From Halomonas daqiaonensis (GTDB lineage Bacteria; Pseudomonadota; Gammaproteobacteria; Pseudomonadales; Halomonadaceae): DNA of 64,000 bases. The first letter of the stretch is position 1. Every line of letters begins with the position of its first letter. Both the position numbers and the translations under genes were made by a program. The stretch is from assembly GCF_900109725.1 (NCBI RefSeq), contig NZ_FOBC01000002.1, forward strand, positions 227,103-291,102, written 5' to 3'. The notes below the pieces were generated by a model. It saw nothing but the letters and a program-made list of their open reading frames with translations, was not told where the DNA came from and ran no database searches. Of this stretch, positions 17,361 to 26,245 are shown in pieces.

Positions 17361-18871
17361 GCGTGTCTACGCCGCCCCGGCAGCGCCCCCCTCACGGCAC
17401 GCCGACAGAGGTCACGCTCGGACTGTGTCGCAGCAAGGCCGAGCATCGCTACCAGGTAGGCGGCAGCAAACAGCATCGACCCCATCACCAGCCCAATCCA
17501 CCCGGCGGGCAGATAGGACGCACCCACCAGCCCCACGGCCACCAACCCCGCAAAGGCAGGAAAGATACCGCGCCAGGTCTCGCGCCAGTAGCGGCCCATC
17601 TTTATCCCTACCCGGCGCTGCAGTAGAATCGCGATGACAAGATATCCGGCGATTACGGCCAGCCCGGTGCTGGCGGCGGCACCGCTGACTCCCCAGATTT
17701 TAAGCAGCACGACGGTCAGCGGAATGTTCAGCGCCGCCATTCCCAGCGTGATAGCTGACTTGTACCAATAAAGCCCTTTGACCTGCAGCACGATGTTCCG
17801 GACATTGCCAGTCAGCTCCAGCGCATAGGGCACCAGCACCAACAGCATCACCGGGTAGGAGGCGGCGAACTCCGCGCCCAGCCAGAGCGTGAGAAACTGC
17901 TCGCCGAATACGATCAACCCGCCGAGTATCATCAGCAGTACCAGCGCCTGCGCCCGAGAAATGCGTATCATCAGATCCGTCAGGGTTTCAGCATCGGCCC
18001 CGGCATCTATTCGGCGCACAATCTCAGGCGTCATGATGCGCGAGATCGCCGTCGCGAAGCTCATAAAATATTTGTTGAACGTCACGCCGATCGCGTAAAC
18101 GGCCACCGGTGCGGCCCCCAGAAGCGCCCCGATCAGGATAGCGTCGAACTTCCAGAAGATCGCTTCCGCGACGATCACCAAGAGGATCGGTGCGGCATAT
18201 CCCCCGACGCTACGTAGCTCGTCCAGAGCTGGCCACGCAAGTCGTACCCGCACCTCGATCCGCAGAACGGCAAAGCCCAGCCGCAGGAGTGCCTGCAGGG
18301 CCGTAAAACTTGCCGTCACGAGAACGACTTCGACCGGCCCGTATCCGGCCAGGAGCACCGCCACCAGGGCCAGCGTCGTTACGAGGGTCGACGCAATCTC
18401 GAGCCCGCGAAGGAAAACAAAGGACTCGGTCGCGGAGAGCAGCGCTCCAAACGGATTGAGCGCGACCAGCACGGCGGTCCCGCTGCCTATGTAAAGGAAC
18501 ATCACACGGAGCATCTCGACCTGCCTGGGGGTATTGCTGGCTCCGAAAACTGGCTCGGCCAGAGTCGAGAAACCAACCGCCGCCAGCAGAACGAGTCCGG
18601 CAAGCACGGCGTATAGACTCAGCATGCGGCCGAGGAAGGCATCGCGCTTTTCGCGATCGTTCTCATGCGCCACAAAAAACCGGAGAATCGCATCGTTCAT
18701 TCCGAAATCGAGGATCATGAGATAGGCGGCCATTGCTCCAGCCAGTGCGAAAAGGCCGTAGCCCTCGGTCCCCAGCGACGACAGCATGAATGGCGTGAAG
18801 AGCAGCGTGACCACCAGCTTGACCAGGATCAGCAGGTAGGAAAGCATGGCGCCGGACATGCGCTGATTCAT
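17357..18871 (-). CDS. wzx: Polysaccharide repeat-unit flippase (Wzx-like, MOP superfamily)
   Basis: A 504-residue integral membrane protein with about 12-14 hydrophobic segments (for example LSYLLILVKLVVTLLFTPFM near the start and FAGLVAVGLVGASYLPAGWI near the end). A small N-terminal motif FALAGAMAAYLMILDFGMND is typical of MOP-family exporters, the group that includes Wzx. It would flip the undecaprenyl-linked repeat unit to the periplasm for Wzy. Both ends overlap neighbouring glycosyltransferase genes by four bases, so it is part of one translation-coupled operon. Confidence 0.88.
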   Translation of the reverse strand: MNQRMSGAMLSYLLILVKLVVTLLFTPFMLSSLGTEGYGLFALAGAMAAYLMILDFGMNDAILRFFVAHENDREKRDAFLGRMLSLYAVLAGLVLLAAVGFSTLAEPVFGASNTPRQVEMLRVMFLYIGSGTAVLVALNPFGALLSATESFVFLRGLEIASTLVTTLALVAVLLAGYGPVEVVLVTASFTALQALLRLGFAVLRIEVRVRLAWPALDELRSVGGYAAPILLVIVAEAIFWKFDAILIGALLGAAPVAVYAIGVTFNKYFMSFATAISRIMTPEIVRRIDAGADAETLTDLMIRISRAQALVLLMILGGLIVFGEQFLTLWLGAEFAASYPVMLLVLVPYALELTGNVRNIVLQVKGLYWYKSAITLGMAALNIPLTVVLLKIWGVSGAAASTGLAVIAGYLVIAILLQRRVGIKMGRYWRETWRGIFPAFAGLVAVGLVGASYLPAGWIGLVMGSMLFAAAYLVAMLGLAATQSERDLCRRAVRGALPGRRRHA

Positions 18872-20040
18872 GGTGCCACTTTCCGGCGGCAGACCAGCGC
18901 CTCTAGATGGTCCAGCTTGGCGGCATCATCAAGAAGTGCAGCGGGATAGCCACCATCCGCTAGACGTGCTCTCAGTTCAGTGTCGGTCAGAAGACGTGCC
19001 ATCGCTGCCACGATCGCGTTCTCGTCCTGCTCCACGACGACACCGTTGACCCCGTCTTCGAGCTGCTCGTCGATGCCTGAAACCTGCGTCGCGATCACGG
19101 GCTTACCCAGAACACGAGCCTCGTTCACAACGCCGCACAACCCTTCATAATGCGACAGCATCGCTACCAGGTCGGCGGCGCGATAGGCTGGAAACGGGTT
19201 GTCGAGCCGACCAAGCAAGATCATCCGCGCACTCATTCCGTGCCGATCTATCTCATGCTCGAGCAGAGGCCGGTCAGGGCCTTCACCCGCGACATACCAG
19301 TGAAACGAAACTTCCGCCTCGGCGAGCGCACGGCAGACGCGAACCATCCGTGTCAGCCCCTTAGCATGCTCGCTAAGACGACAGACGCTCAGAACGACGG
19401 GGACCCCGTCCTGTGGCGGCGGAAAAGGCGGCTTGGCTTCTTTCGCCCGCGCGTGCATCTCGTCGGAGTTGAGGATGTTGTAGATCACAACGGCCTTGTC
19501 AGCTGCCTCGGGTACGGCGGCCAGAAACGATGCACGCGCTACCTTAGAAACGCAGATGAACAGGTCTGTATTGGTCGTTGCGCGACGCAGCGACCGAGCA
19601 ACCGATCCGGTTGGATCAGCCCCCGACAGGTCACTGCGGATCCATCGCATCTTAGTATCTGCGCGAACAAGGTACTCAATGATCAATCTGGGATAGCCCA
19701 TCACGAGCACTCCAGCCGCGTCGAAACGATCAAGTAGTAGGCGTAGTAGCGAGGGAAACCCAGCGAGAATGCAGACGACCCGGAGGCACTGCCGAAGCGC
19801 TCTGCGTCGAAGCGTGGATCGAGGACCAGTAGAATTGCCAGAGATGCCAGAGTAGAGACATGGCCTCAGGGCGAGACACCTGACCCTGTCATCAAGAATG
19901 GCGAAGGCCCCCCTTTCTCCCCGATTGAATGTTACTAGAGTAACATCATGCCCTCGACAAATCAGAGCGTTCATCATCCTAGCAGACGACATCTCCGCAC
20001 CGCCAAGATCGAAGTTCTTTGCGAGAAAAATGAAACGCAT
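18868..20040 (-). CDS. Glycosyltransferase family 4
   Basis: A GT-B enzyme of 390 residues from ATG 20040, which begins MRFIFLAKNFDLGGAEMSSA. The central linker and C-terminal donor domain contain PVVLSVCRLSEHAKGLTRMV, WYVAGEGPDRPLLEHEIDRH and the EX7E-type region MLSHYEGLCGVVNEARVLGK, followed by PVIATQVSGIDEQLEDG. The start overlaps the stop of the preceding GT-D-type gene (TGATG). It probably adds one sugar of the repeat unit; the specificity is unknown. Confidence 0.88.
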   Translation of the reverse strand: MRFIFLAKNFDLGGAEMSSARMMNALICRGHDVTLVTFNRGERGAFAILDDRVRCLALRPCLYSGISGNSTGPRSTLRRRALRQCLRVVCILAGFPSLLRLLLDRFDAAGVLVMGYPRLIIEYLVRADTKMRWIRSDLSGADPTGSVARSLRRATTNTDLFICVSKVARASFLAAVPEAADKAVVIYNILNSDEMHARAKEAKPPFPPPQDGVPVVLSVCRLSEHAKGLTRMVRVCRALAEAEVSFHWYVAGEGPDRPLLEHEIDRHGMSARMILLGRLDNPFPAYRAADLVAMLSHYEGLCGVVNEARVLGKPVIATQVSGIDEQLEDGVNGVVVEQDENAIVAAMARLLTDTELRARLADGGYPAALLDDAAKLDHLEALVCRRKVAP

Positions 20041-20990
20041 CACCAATAGCATCCTTGTTCAATAAGTTCTGCACCTGCAGGGACGTCTGTTTCTGAAGGC
20101 CTTACCCAATGAGTGTTGTAGAGCTTGGAGATGATGGGATGATTGTCCCAACGCCGTCCCTTTATCCCGAAGAGGATCTGCAGGGCACCGCCCATGTGGA
20201 TCGCCTGCTTACCGAATGCTTTGGCACGGGCTGCCAAGGGAAAACCATAGGCACCTGCACCAACAAGTACTACATCAAATGGTACGGCAGCCATCGCTTC
20301 CGTCATGTGATCGAGTGCCTCGAACCAAGATGAAAAAGGGACCCGAGTATTGGCGATGCTCTGTACCGCAGGGATCGTGGACAGCTGGAACTCTGGCAGA
20401 ACATCCTCACGTTCGAAGAGCTCTCTACGATTGGAAAACTGGATTTTTATCAGATCCGCCAGTGGGTGAATGACTAGCACATGCTTGCCAGAAAGAGCAC
20501 GACCCCAACTGACCTGAGTATAATACGGCTCTAATGCCCGAAGATCCACCACTTCCGCGGGAAGGGCGCGGTTAGCGATGAGAAATTGCGGATGCCCCAA
20601 CATGCCCAACAAGTCTGCGCTGGAGACACAGTTAAACATCAGTTCCACAAAACACTGAACTGCCTCTTGTCTTGGGGGAAAAAATCCTGCGTTTATGTTC
20701 AAAGTCTGCACGGTGCGCTGCGAAAATTGGCGCCGCAAGCCAAACTCTATCTCCATCGCTTCGTATAGCGCGGCAAGTTCGCTGGTTCCGATGCGCCCCG
20801 CAAAAAACGGGTCACTTCCCGCCAAATGTCCTTCAATTAGGGCTGACCCATTACTCAGCGAGAGCACGTCACGGCCGGCGATCTTCCTCGGCTTGACTCG
20901 CACGCCTGTCAAGCGTTCCCACAATGCTGATGAGTTACGAACGGCCAGAAAGCGTGTGTATGCCAAACTATTCAGTGAGAGAGTCATCAT
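20040..20990 (-). CDS. GT-D-fold glycosyltransferase-like protein
   Basis: About 316 residues from ATG 20990, which overlaps the TGA of the broken FkbM gene (ATGA). Conserved stretches are FFAGRIGTSELAALYEAMEI, HVLVIHPLADLIKIQFSNRR, FDVVLVGAGAYGFPLAARAK, and GKQAIHMGGALQILFGIKGR with the terminal EQGCYW. This set is typical of the family containing a GT-D domain (formerly DUF1792-like), often found in capsule loci. Enzymatic specificity is not established from sequence. An upstream in-frame start at 21071 would run into the neighbouring gene and is disfavoured. Confidence 0.8.
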   Translation of the reverse strand: MMTLSLNSLAYTRFLAVRNSSALWERLTGVRVKPRKIAGRDVLSLSNGSALIEGHLAGSDPFFAGRIGTSELAALYEAMEIEFGLRRQFSQRTVQTLNINAGFFPPRQEAVQCFVELMFNCVSSADLLGMLGHPQFLIANRALPAEVVDLRALEPYYTQVSWGRALSGKHVLVIHPLADLIKIQFSNRRELFEREDVLPEFQLSTIPAVQSIANTRVPFSSWFEALDHMTEAMAAVPFDVVLVGAGAYGFPLAARAKAFGKQAIHMGGALQILFGIKGRRWDNHPIISKLYNTHWVRPSETDVPAGAELIEQGCYW

Positions 20991-21382
20991 GTTGCTGTCT
21001 GCTCGGTGCGCTGCAAGGCAAAGCGGATGGAGCCACGGAGCGCAAATACCAACCGATATCCATAAGCCCAAGGCGGATCCCTAACAGAGTCATCCTCATC
21101 AAGAACAGCGTTGTTTTTATAACAGGTTAGGCACGGAAAAAAACGGTCAAAATCCAGCATAAGCATAAGATCCCGGTCAAGGCTTTCGATATCAATGTTA
21201 ATAAATTCGATCGGACCTAACTCGTGCATTAGGGCATTTATAGATAAAGATGAAATGGCTTCAGCATTATAGGTGAGTGAACTATTTTTTACTCTATATT
21301 GGGCAACTTCTTCTCTATGTTGGGCAACTTCACAGCTCAGTGTATCAAGAGCGGACAAAGGGTTTTCAAAGAAATAGGCTTT

Positions 21383-22409
21383 CCTGATCACGCATAATAG
21401 TCAGCCATCTTCAGGAACCGGTACGGCATCGGCGGCGTTCTCGCCGCCACCGTCAGAAATCGCGGGATCATGGCCTTGAGGTCATAGCGTCGATTGAAGC
21501 GGTACTCGAATTCGGCCAGGTAGCGTGGGGCATGCTGGCCGCGGATGGCATGGTAAGTGCCGGTGATCGCGTTCTTGACGTTGCCGAGCAGGGTGTTGAC
21601 CCAGTTGAACTCTGGGTTTGCCATGCTGGTACGTCCACCCCCGGTGATGTGGCGCTCATGAACGTAGGTGGGGGTATCGAAGGCGCGGAAGCATCCGAGG
21701 CCGTCGCTGATGACCTGGCTGCCAGGCGCAATGGCCTGTTGGGCGTAGCGACGCATCTCGGCAAGGGTAAAGCCGCTGACACGGCGAAGCTGAACACGCA
21801 GGGGGTGGCCTTCCTCATCGGTTTGTACGGCCGCCACGAACGGGAACTTGTGCTCAGCGCCGCGCCCGCGCTTTCCCGGCCGTTCGCCGCCCAGGTAGGC
21901 GTCATCCAACTCGATGCGTCCGGAGAGCCTCTCTCCCTGGTTGCGTTCGTGCATGACCTGCAGCAGCTTGTGCTTGAGCTTCCAGGCGGTGTTGTAGCTG
22001 ACGCCGAGCTCCCGAGACAGCTGCAGCGCCGAGATGCCGCTCTTGCGCTGGGTCAGCAGATAGATGGCCAGAAACCAGGTGGTCAACGGCAGGTGCGTGG
22101 CATGGAAGATGGTACCGGCGGTCAGCGAGGTCTGGTGGTGGCAGCGATAGCACTGGTAGAGCCCCCGCGACAGCCGGCAGCCCGTGGTGTTGCCACAATC
22201 GGGGCACACGAACCCTCTGGGCCAGCGATGCTGGAAGAGGGCTGCCTGGCATTGCGCTTCCGTGCCGTACTGCTCGAGAAACACCGGCAACGACAGGCCG
22301 GGCTGAAACTGGATAGGGTTGCGTGCCATGACGTCGGCTCCTATACTGGATATAACCTCAGTATAGGACAAGCTGGCGGGATGGTGGCTGATCAACATGA
22401 GTAATCAGG
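21383..22409 (-). mobile_element. IS1595-family insertion sequence, copy 2 (1027 bp)
   Basis: It has the same length and orientation as copy 1, with terminal repeats CCTGATCACGCAT (left) and ATGAGTAATCAGG (right). A perfect 8-bp target duplication TAGGCTTT flanks it (21375-21382 and 22410-22417). The duplication differs from that of copy 1, so the two insertions are independent events. The copies differ at scattered positions, including about twenty residues of the transposase. That argues against very recent duplication of one from the other. Confidence 0.95.
21388..22329 (-). CDS. IS1595-family transposase (ISXO2-like DDE)
   Basis: 313 residues from the ATG of MARNPIQFQPGLSLPVFLEQ, which has GGAGC upstream; a longer in-frame start at 22398 exists. 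It has the same zinc ribbon (CPDCGNTTGCRLSRGLYQCY), helix-turn-helix and DDE core (ELDDAYLGGERPGKRGRGAE) as copy 1. Scattered substitutions (for example NTAWKL in place of NIAWKL) are present, and there is no visible lesion. Both transposases look functional. Confidence 0.93.
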   Translation of the reverse strand: MARNPIQFQPGLSLPVFLEQYGTEAQCQAALFQHRWPRGFVCPDCGNTTGCRLSRGLYQCYRCHHQTSLTAGTIFHATHLPLTTWFLAIYLLTQRKSGISALQLSRELGVSYNTAWKLKHKLLQVMHERNQGERLSGRIELDDAYLGGERPGKRGRGAEHKFPFVAAVQTDEEGHPLRVQLRRVSGFTLAEMRRYAQQAIAPGSQVISDGLGCFRAFDTPTYVHERHITGGGRTSMANPEFNWVNTLLGNVKNAITGTYHAIRGQHAPRYLAEFEYRFNRRYDLKAMIPRFLTVAARTPPMPYRFLKMADYYA

Positions 22410-22847
22410 TAGGCTTTTGCCGTGTCTTGATCTGAACTGCCCAAGATCGCGGCCTAAACATACATGACCTTGCCTGCGCGAAACCGCTTCATCTCGTCGA
22501 TCTTGTATGTGCTTATATCAACCGCGACACCATACCAGCCAGCCTTATGCAGTAGGTAGATATTTGAGATCGATTTTGGACGATAGGAACCAATGCCAAA
22601 GTAGCGGCCACCCTGCAGATTTTTCAGATAGAACATGCAAAAAATCCTCGTCCTTTTGTGAACAAGAACGGCGCCTTGGAAGAGACGTCAAGTATAGAGA
22701 AACTAGCCGCAATGGTAGGACCAGCGTGATTTGATACATTTCATCCAGGATACGAGAAATAAATGATACCGAAATTATATTCTCCATGCACTTGGTGCTC
22801 GGCCCCGCCAATGTTCAGTAACGGAAAGCTGAAAAGGCCACGCTTTT

Positions 22848-24455
22848 TCATTTATCGGAAACTGCGGGCCTTGCTACGCAAATAACTTGTGACACGGTTC
22901 TGTCGATACGTGACCATATCCGCGATGCTGCGTGAAATCCTCCGGGCCCAAAGCAGCGATAAATAGTGCGCCACTTTGGTGGCCACCGATGCTGTACTTC
23001 ACGTGCTTCAAGAACCTCAAAGCCCGCAAGTTTAACAACATTTCCAAGGTTCGCTGCACTCCAGGAGAACAAGTGAAAATCTCGATCGTTTTCGCGAAAA
23101 GCAAAATCAGCTCGATGACAAGGGACGACGATGACGAGAGTTCCGTCTGGGCGGATCACGCGGCGCATCTTGCGTATGACTGACACCGGGTCCTCAACAT
23201 GCTCAAGGCAATGATTCGAAACGATAAAATCTATGGATGCATCGTCAAAAGCGTCAATGCTTTCTTCGATTCGGAAGCCACGTGCTTGCGCGGCGTCTCG
23301 GGCATGCGGATTTACTTCGACACCGTTTTTACCACCCAGGGCCTCCAAAAGTGCGCCATCACCGCACCCAAAGTCCAATATATCCTGATCACGACGGACA
23401 AGTGATTGGAATTTCCATGCGTTGATGGCACCACGCAAATCCCCGTCGCGCGACTGATCACGGAAATATTCCAAATCGTAGTGCTGGCACGCGTCCGAAT
23501 AGTTGGTGTCCTGCTTGTTCCAACGAGACATGGCAATTCCTGTTTTCAGTGTTCGAAATTTTACACGCACCCCACGCAGGGTGCGCTTGATCCATGGACC
23601 ACCATAGATCTGTGCCACCCGACGCAGGATGGCGGGGTCTTCGGCCACATGTTCCAGACGGTAGGGGCGCGCCGCGGTCAGGGCACAGGCGTTCACATCC
23701 TGCCCCTGACGAGTATGCACGCCGCTGTCGTCGAAGCCGATATTGCGCACCCGGTTATGCACCGGGTAGATCGTGTGCCACCCGGCCAGGCATTGCCATA
23801 GTCCGAAACGGATCGACCAGGAATCGATCCTGCCTTCGAGCTGCCGGCGCAGCCGGTCAAGCCGGTCGTTGCCGGCCGCGTTGAACCGGCGCCGCAGCGC
23901 GTGCTCATTTAACAGCTGAGCGGCGCCGCGCGCGTCCCAATCCACCGCGCGCCAACGGTCGGCCCAGGTGGCCCAGCCATGGCTGCAATTGCGCGGCAGG
24001 GCCATCACATCATGGGCATAGCCGGGCGGCGGGGCTGGCAACGGCGAGAAGCCGGTCACCGAGCCGACGCGCGAGTCGTCGCGGTAGAAATCCAAGCAGT
24101 CGTTCATGAAACGCAGGAAATCGGGGGCTACCAGTAGATCATCCTCGACGACGATCGCCTTGCCGGCTTCCTCCATCACCCGGCTCACGCCGGTGATGAT
24201 TGACAGCGCCAGCCCTATATTTATGTCGGATGTTTCCACCCGCACCGATGCGAACCGCGCATGCCAGGCCGGGTTGCGCGCCACCGCGCGCGCGGCGTCG
24301 ATTGGGACCGGGTCAGCACCCGGCTTGAATCCGTCGCAGAAGATCCACAAATCGCTGTCACGCGCGTCCTCGGCCCGTGCCAGGTGATCCAGCGTCTGGC
24401 GCAGGTGATCAGGCCGGTTATAGGCAAAGACAATGATCGGGGCATTCGTGCTCAT
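22848..24455 (-). CDS. Glycosyltransferase 2-like domain fused to a SAM methyltransferase
   Basis: 535 residues in two parts. Residues 1 to about 300 are a GT-A-like glycosyltransferase: PIIVFAYNRPDHLRQTLDHL, the metal site VVEDDLLVAPDFL near residue 105, then NCSHGWATWADRWRAVDWD. Residues about 345-535 are a class I methyltransferase with motif I DFGCGDGALLEALGG (about 361-375) and NHCLEHVEDPVSVIRKMRR. An internal Met309 (ATG at 23531) opens MSRWNKQDTNYSD and has CAGGA seven bases upstream, so the methyltransferase may also be made separately. The two halves differ in base composition, suggesting fusion of once separate genes. It would act on the repeat unit or its terminal sugar. Confidence 0.82.
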   Translation of the reverse strand: MSTNAPIIVFAYNRPDHLRQTLDHLARAEDARDSDLWIFCDGFKPGADPVPIDAARAVARNPAWHARFASVRVETSDINIGLALSIITGVSRVMEEAGKAIVVEDDLLVAPDFLRFMNDCLDFYRDDSRVGSVTGFSPLPAPPPGYAHDVMALPRNCSHGWATWADRWRAVDWDARGAAQLLNEHALRRRFNAAGNDRLDRLRRQLEGRIDSWSIRFGLWQCLAGWHTIYPVHNRVRNIGFDDSGVHTRQGQDVNACALTAARPYRLEHVAEDPAILRRVAQIYGGPWIKRTLRGVRVKFRTLKTGIAMSRWNKQDTNYSDACQHYDLEYFRDQSRDGDLRGAINAWKFQSLVRRDQDILDFGCGDGALLEALGGKNGVEVNPHARDAAQARGFRIEESIDAFDDASIDFIVSNHCLEHVEDPVSVIRKMRRVIRPDGTLVIVVPCHRADFAFRENDRDFHLFSWSAANLGNVVKLAGFEVLEAREVQHRWPPKWRTIYRCFGPGGFHAASRIWSRIDRTVSQVICVARPAVSDK

Positions 24456-25732
24456 GCCTGCCCTCCACTCGCGTCGGCCATGATCGCTTCGTAGGTGGCG
24501 ACGAGATCGTCAAGGTTGCGCTCGGGGTCGTGCGTTTCTAGCGCCCGGGCGCGGGCCGCTTGCCCGAGTCGCGCAGCGAGCACCGAGTCCTCGAAGATAC
24601 GGCGGACCTGGAAGGCCAGCATCACCGGGTCGTCGGCGCGATAGAACAGCGCCTCGATCTCGTCGCGGGCCATGGATGGCGCGCCCCCGGCATAGGCCGA
24701 CACGGTCGGAACGCCCATGATCATCGCCTCGCCCAGCGTGTTGGGGCTGTTTTCGATGATCGAGGCCATCAGACAGACATGCGACCGCGCCATACGGTCG
24801 GCCATCTCGGGCCCCGACAGAACGCCGGTAAAATGAACCCGGTCCTCAAGATCCAGCTTGCGCACAAGATGCAGCAGGTAGACCGGGTAACCGACATGCC
24901 GCTTGAGCGAACGCCACGCAAAGCAGCGCGGGTCCTCGCCCGCGATGTAGAGCCGGGCATCGGGGAAGTCGCGTACCAGCAGCGACAGTGCTTGCACGGC
25001 GACATGCGCGCCCTTGCGCGGCGACGCCGCGTTGCCGATAAAAATCGAGCCGGGCTCCGCGGCATCGGCTTGCCATTGCCGAGTGTAGAAAACATCACGC
25101 AAAATGCGTGCGCAATGGTGATAGCGCGCCTCCGGTGCCAGCGCCTTTGCTTGAGCACGGTCCCACAGAGTCCGGCCGGAAACATGGTCCGCCATCCGCA
25201 TCGCGGAGCACTCCGACGCCAGCCGCGGTAGGAACCGCAAGTGGCGCTGCGTCAGAAGGGCAAGCGCCGTCAGCATCAGCCACGGTCGCAGCGGATTTAA
25301 CATCGCCACGATCGGCAACCGTCCCAGCTCATAACGAGCGTAGCCATTCAATACCCCTTGCATCGACAGCAGGCCAGGCCCCATCCAACTCGACAGAAAG
25401 CGGCGCGCGTGGCGCATCTCGGCACCTTCGACATGCAGGATGTCGGGACGGAACTCGGATAGCACCCGCTCGACATCAGCCTGCGCCACGTCAAAACGGT
25501 CGCGCTGCTGCGGCAAGGCGAAGTGAATGATTCCATTCTTCTCGACCCGACGGAATTTCCGCGACTCGGAGCGCATGGCGACGCCAATCTCGAAGCGCGG
25601 AAGGCCCGCCAAGCGATCGGTCATCAGCGAGAGCCAGCCGCCGAACGGCGTGGGAGTGAGGCCGAGGTCGGGCGCCACCGCCGGCAGATCGACATTCGAC
25701 GTCCAGAGCACCCGGATCGGTTGGTCAGTCAC
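24452..25732 (-). CDS. Glycosyltransferase family 4
   Basis: About 426 residues from GTG 25732 (VTDQPIRVLWTSNVDLPAVA), chosen because it overlaps the stop of the decayed gene upstream (GTGTGA). An in-frame upstream start at 25780 exists but lies in the old gene. It is GT-B type: EPGSIFIGNAASPRKGAHVA and DARLYIAGEDPRCFAWRSLK precede MASIIENSPNTLGEAMIMGV, where the conserved donor-site Glu residues sit, then PTVSAYAGGAPSMARDE. It overlaps the next gene by four bases (ATGA). Confidence 0.86.
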   Translation of the reverse strand: MTDQPIRVLWTSNVDLPAVAPDLGLTPTPFGGWLSLMTDRLAGLPRFEIGVAMRSESRKFRRVEKNGIIHFALPQQRDRFDVAQADVERVLSEFRPDILHVEGAEMRHARRFLSSWMGPGLLSMQGVLNGYARYELGRLPIVAMLNPLRPWLMLTALALLTQRHLRFLPRLASECSAMRMADHVSGRTLWDRAQAKALAPEARYHHCARILRDVFYTRQWQADAAEPGSIFIGNAASPRKGAHVAVQALSLLVRDFPDARLYIAGEDPRCFAWRSLKRHVGYPVYLLHLVRKLDLEDRVHFTGVLSGPEMADRMARSHVCLMASIIENSPNTLGEAMIMGVPTVSAYAGGAPSMARDEIEALFYRADDPVMLAFQVRRIFEDSVLAARLGQAARARALETHDPERNLDDLVATYEAIMADASGGQA

Positions 25733-26245
25733 ACAGAACCCCGTAGGTTTTCCAGGAATAATAGCGCCTCGGCCTGCCACTGGAGCATGTCAACCGGGTT
25801 CTCGGCGCGGCAGCGTGCCACCATGGCTGCCCGCTGCGCAGGCGTCATGGTCACGGCCCGGTGCAGCGCTTCCTCGATGCCGGCCTTGTCAAAACCGGGG
25901 CAAGAATACCGTTCTCGCCGTCACGCAAATACAAGGGAATATCGCTGGTAGGATTCGAGATGACCGGCACGCCCAGCGTCGCCGTCTTGACGTATTTTCC
26001 GGGAACTCAGTAATAACTTGCGCACGGACGCCTCGCGACTGACTGCACAATGACACGGCAGGTCATACCCGTAATCGTGACGCCCTAGCGGCCGCGCACT
26101 GACACCGACACATCGCGGAACTTGCCTATGACGAGCACCCGGTAAACTAGGCTCTGTATCATCTTTCCAAGGCCAAGCGGAAGCACCGCCGGCGCCCCAC
26201 TGTGTCGAGCCCGCAGCCACCGTGGACAATGATCAGGTCACGCAT
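25729..26245 (-). pseudogene. Decayed glycosyltransferase gene
   Basis: The start [15 protein letters not shown] overlaps the stop of the wzy gene, as an intact operon gene would, but the frame soon breaks. Further on the minus strand reads KYVKTATLGVPVISNPTSDI and PLYLRDGENGILAP, the donor-site end of the glycosyltransferases encoded at 14947 and 16149. A one-base shift near 25895 leads to GFDKAGIEEALHRAVTMTPA, ending RGSV at TGA 25729. At about 170 codons it has lost most of its middle by deletion. It is clearly non-functional. Confidence 0.82.

Larger units (their letters stand above)
20987..22636 (-). pseudogene. FkbM-family methyltransferase gene, broken by nonsense codon and IS1595 insertion
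   Basis: The 5' part (22636 down) reads MFYLKNLQGGRYFGIGSYRP, then NIYLLHKAGWYGVAVDIS, matching the SAM-binding start of FkbM-family enzymes. It meets TAG at 22454-22456, after which the same frame continues AAILGSSDQDTA to the insertion. Removing the element and one duplication joins this to KAYFFENPLSALDTLSCEVA, and the frame stays open through INALMHELGPIEFINIDIES to the stop at 20987. The true 5' end is unclear; the frame upstream of 22636 lacks a convincing start. Two independent lesions make it a firm pseudogene. Confidence 0.85.

Noticed and set aside
8758..21382. The segment between the two IS1595 copies as a composite transposon
   Set aside because: Each copy has its own 8-bp target duplication, TTCGTTTA and TAGGCTTT, showing independent insertions.
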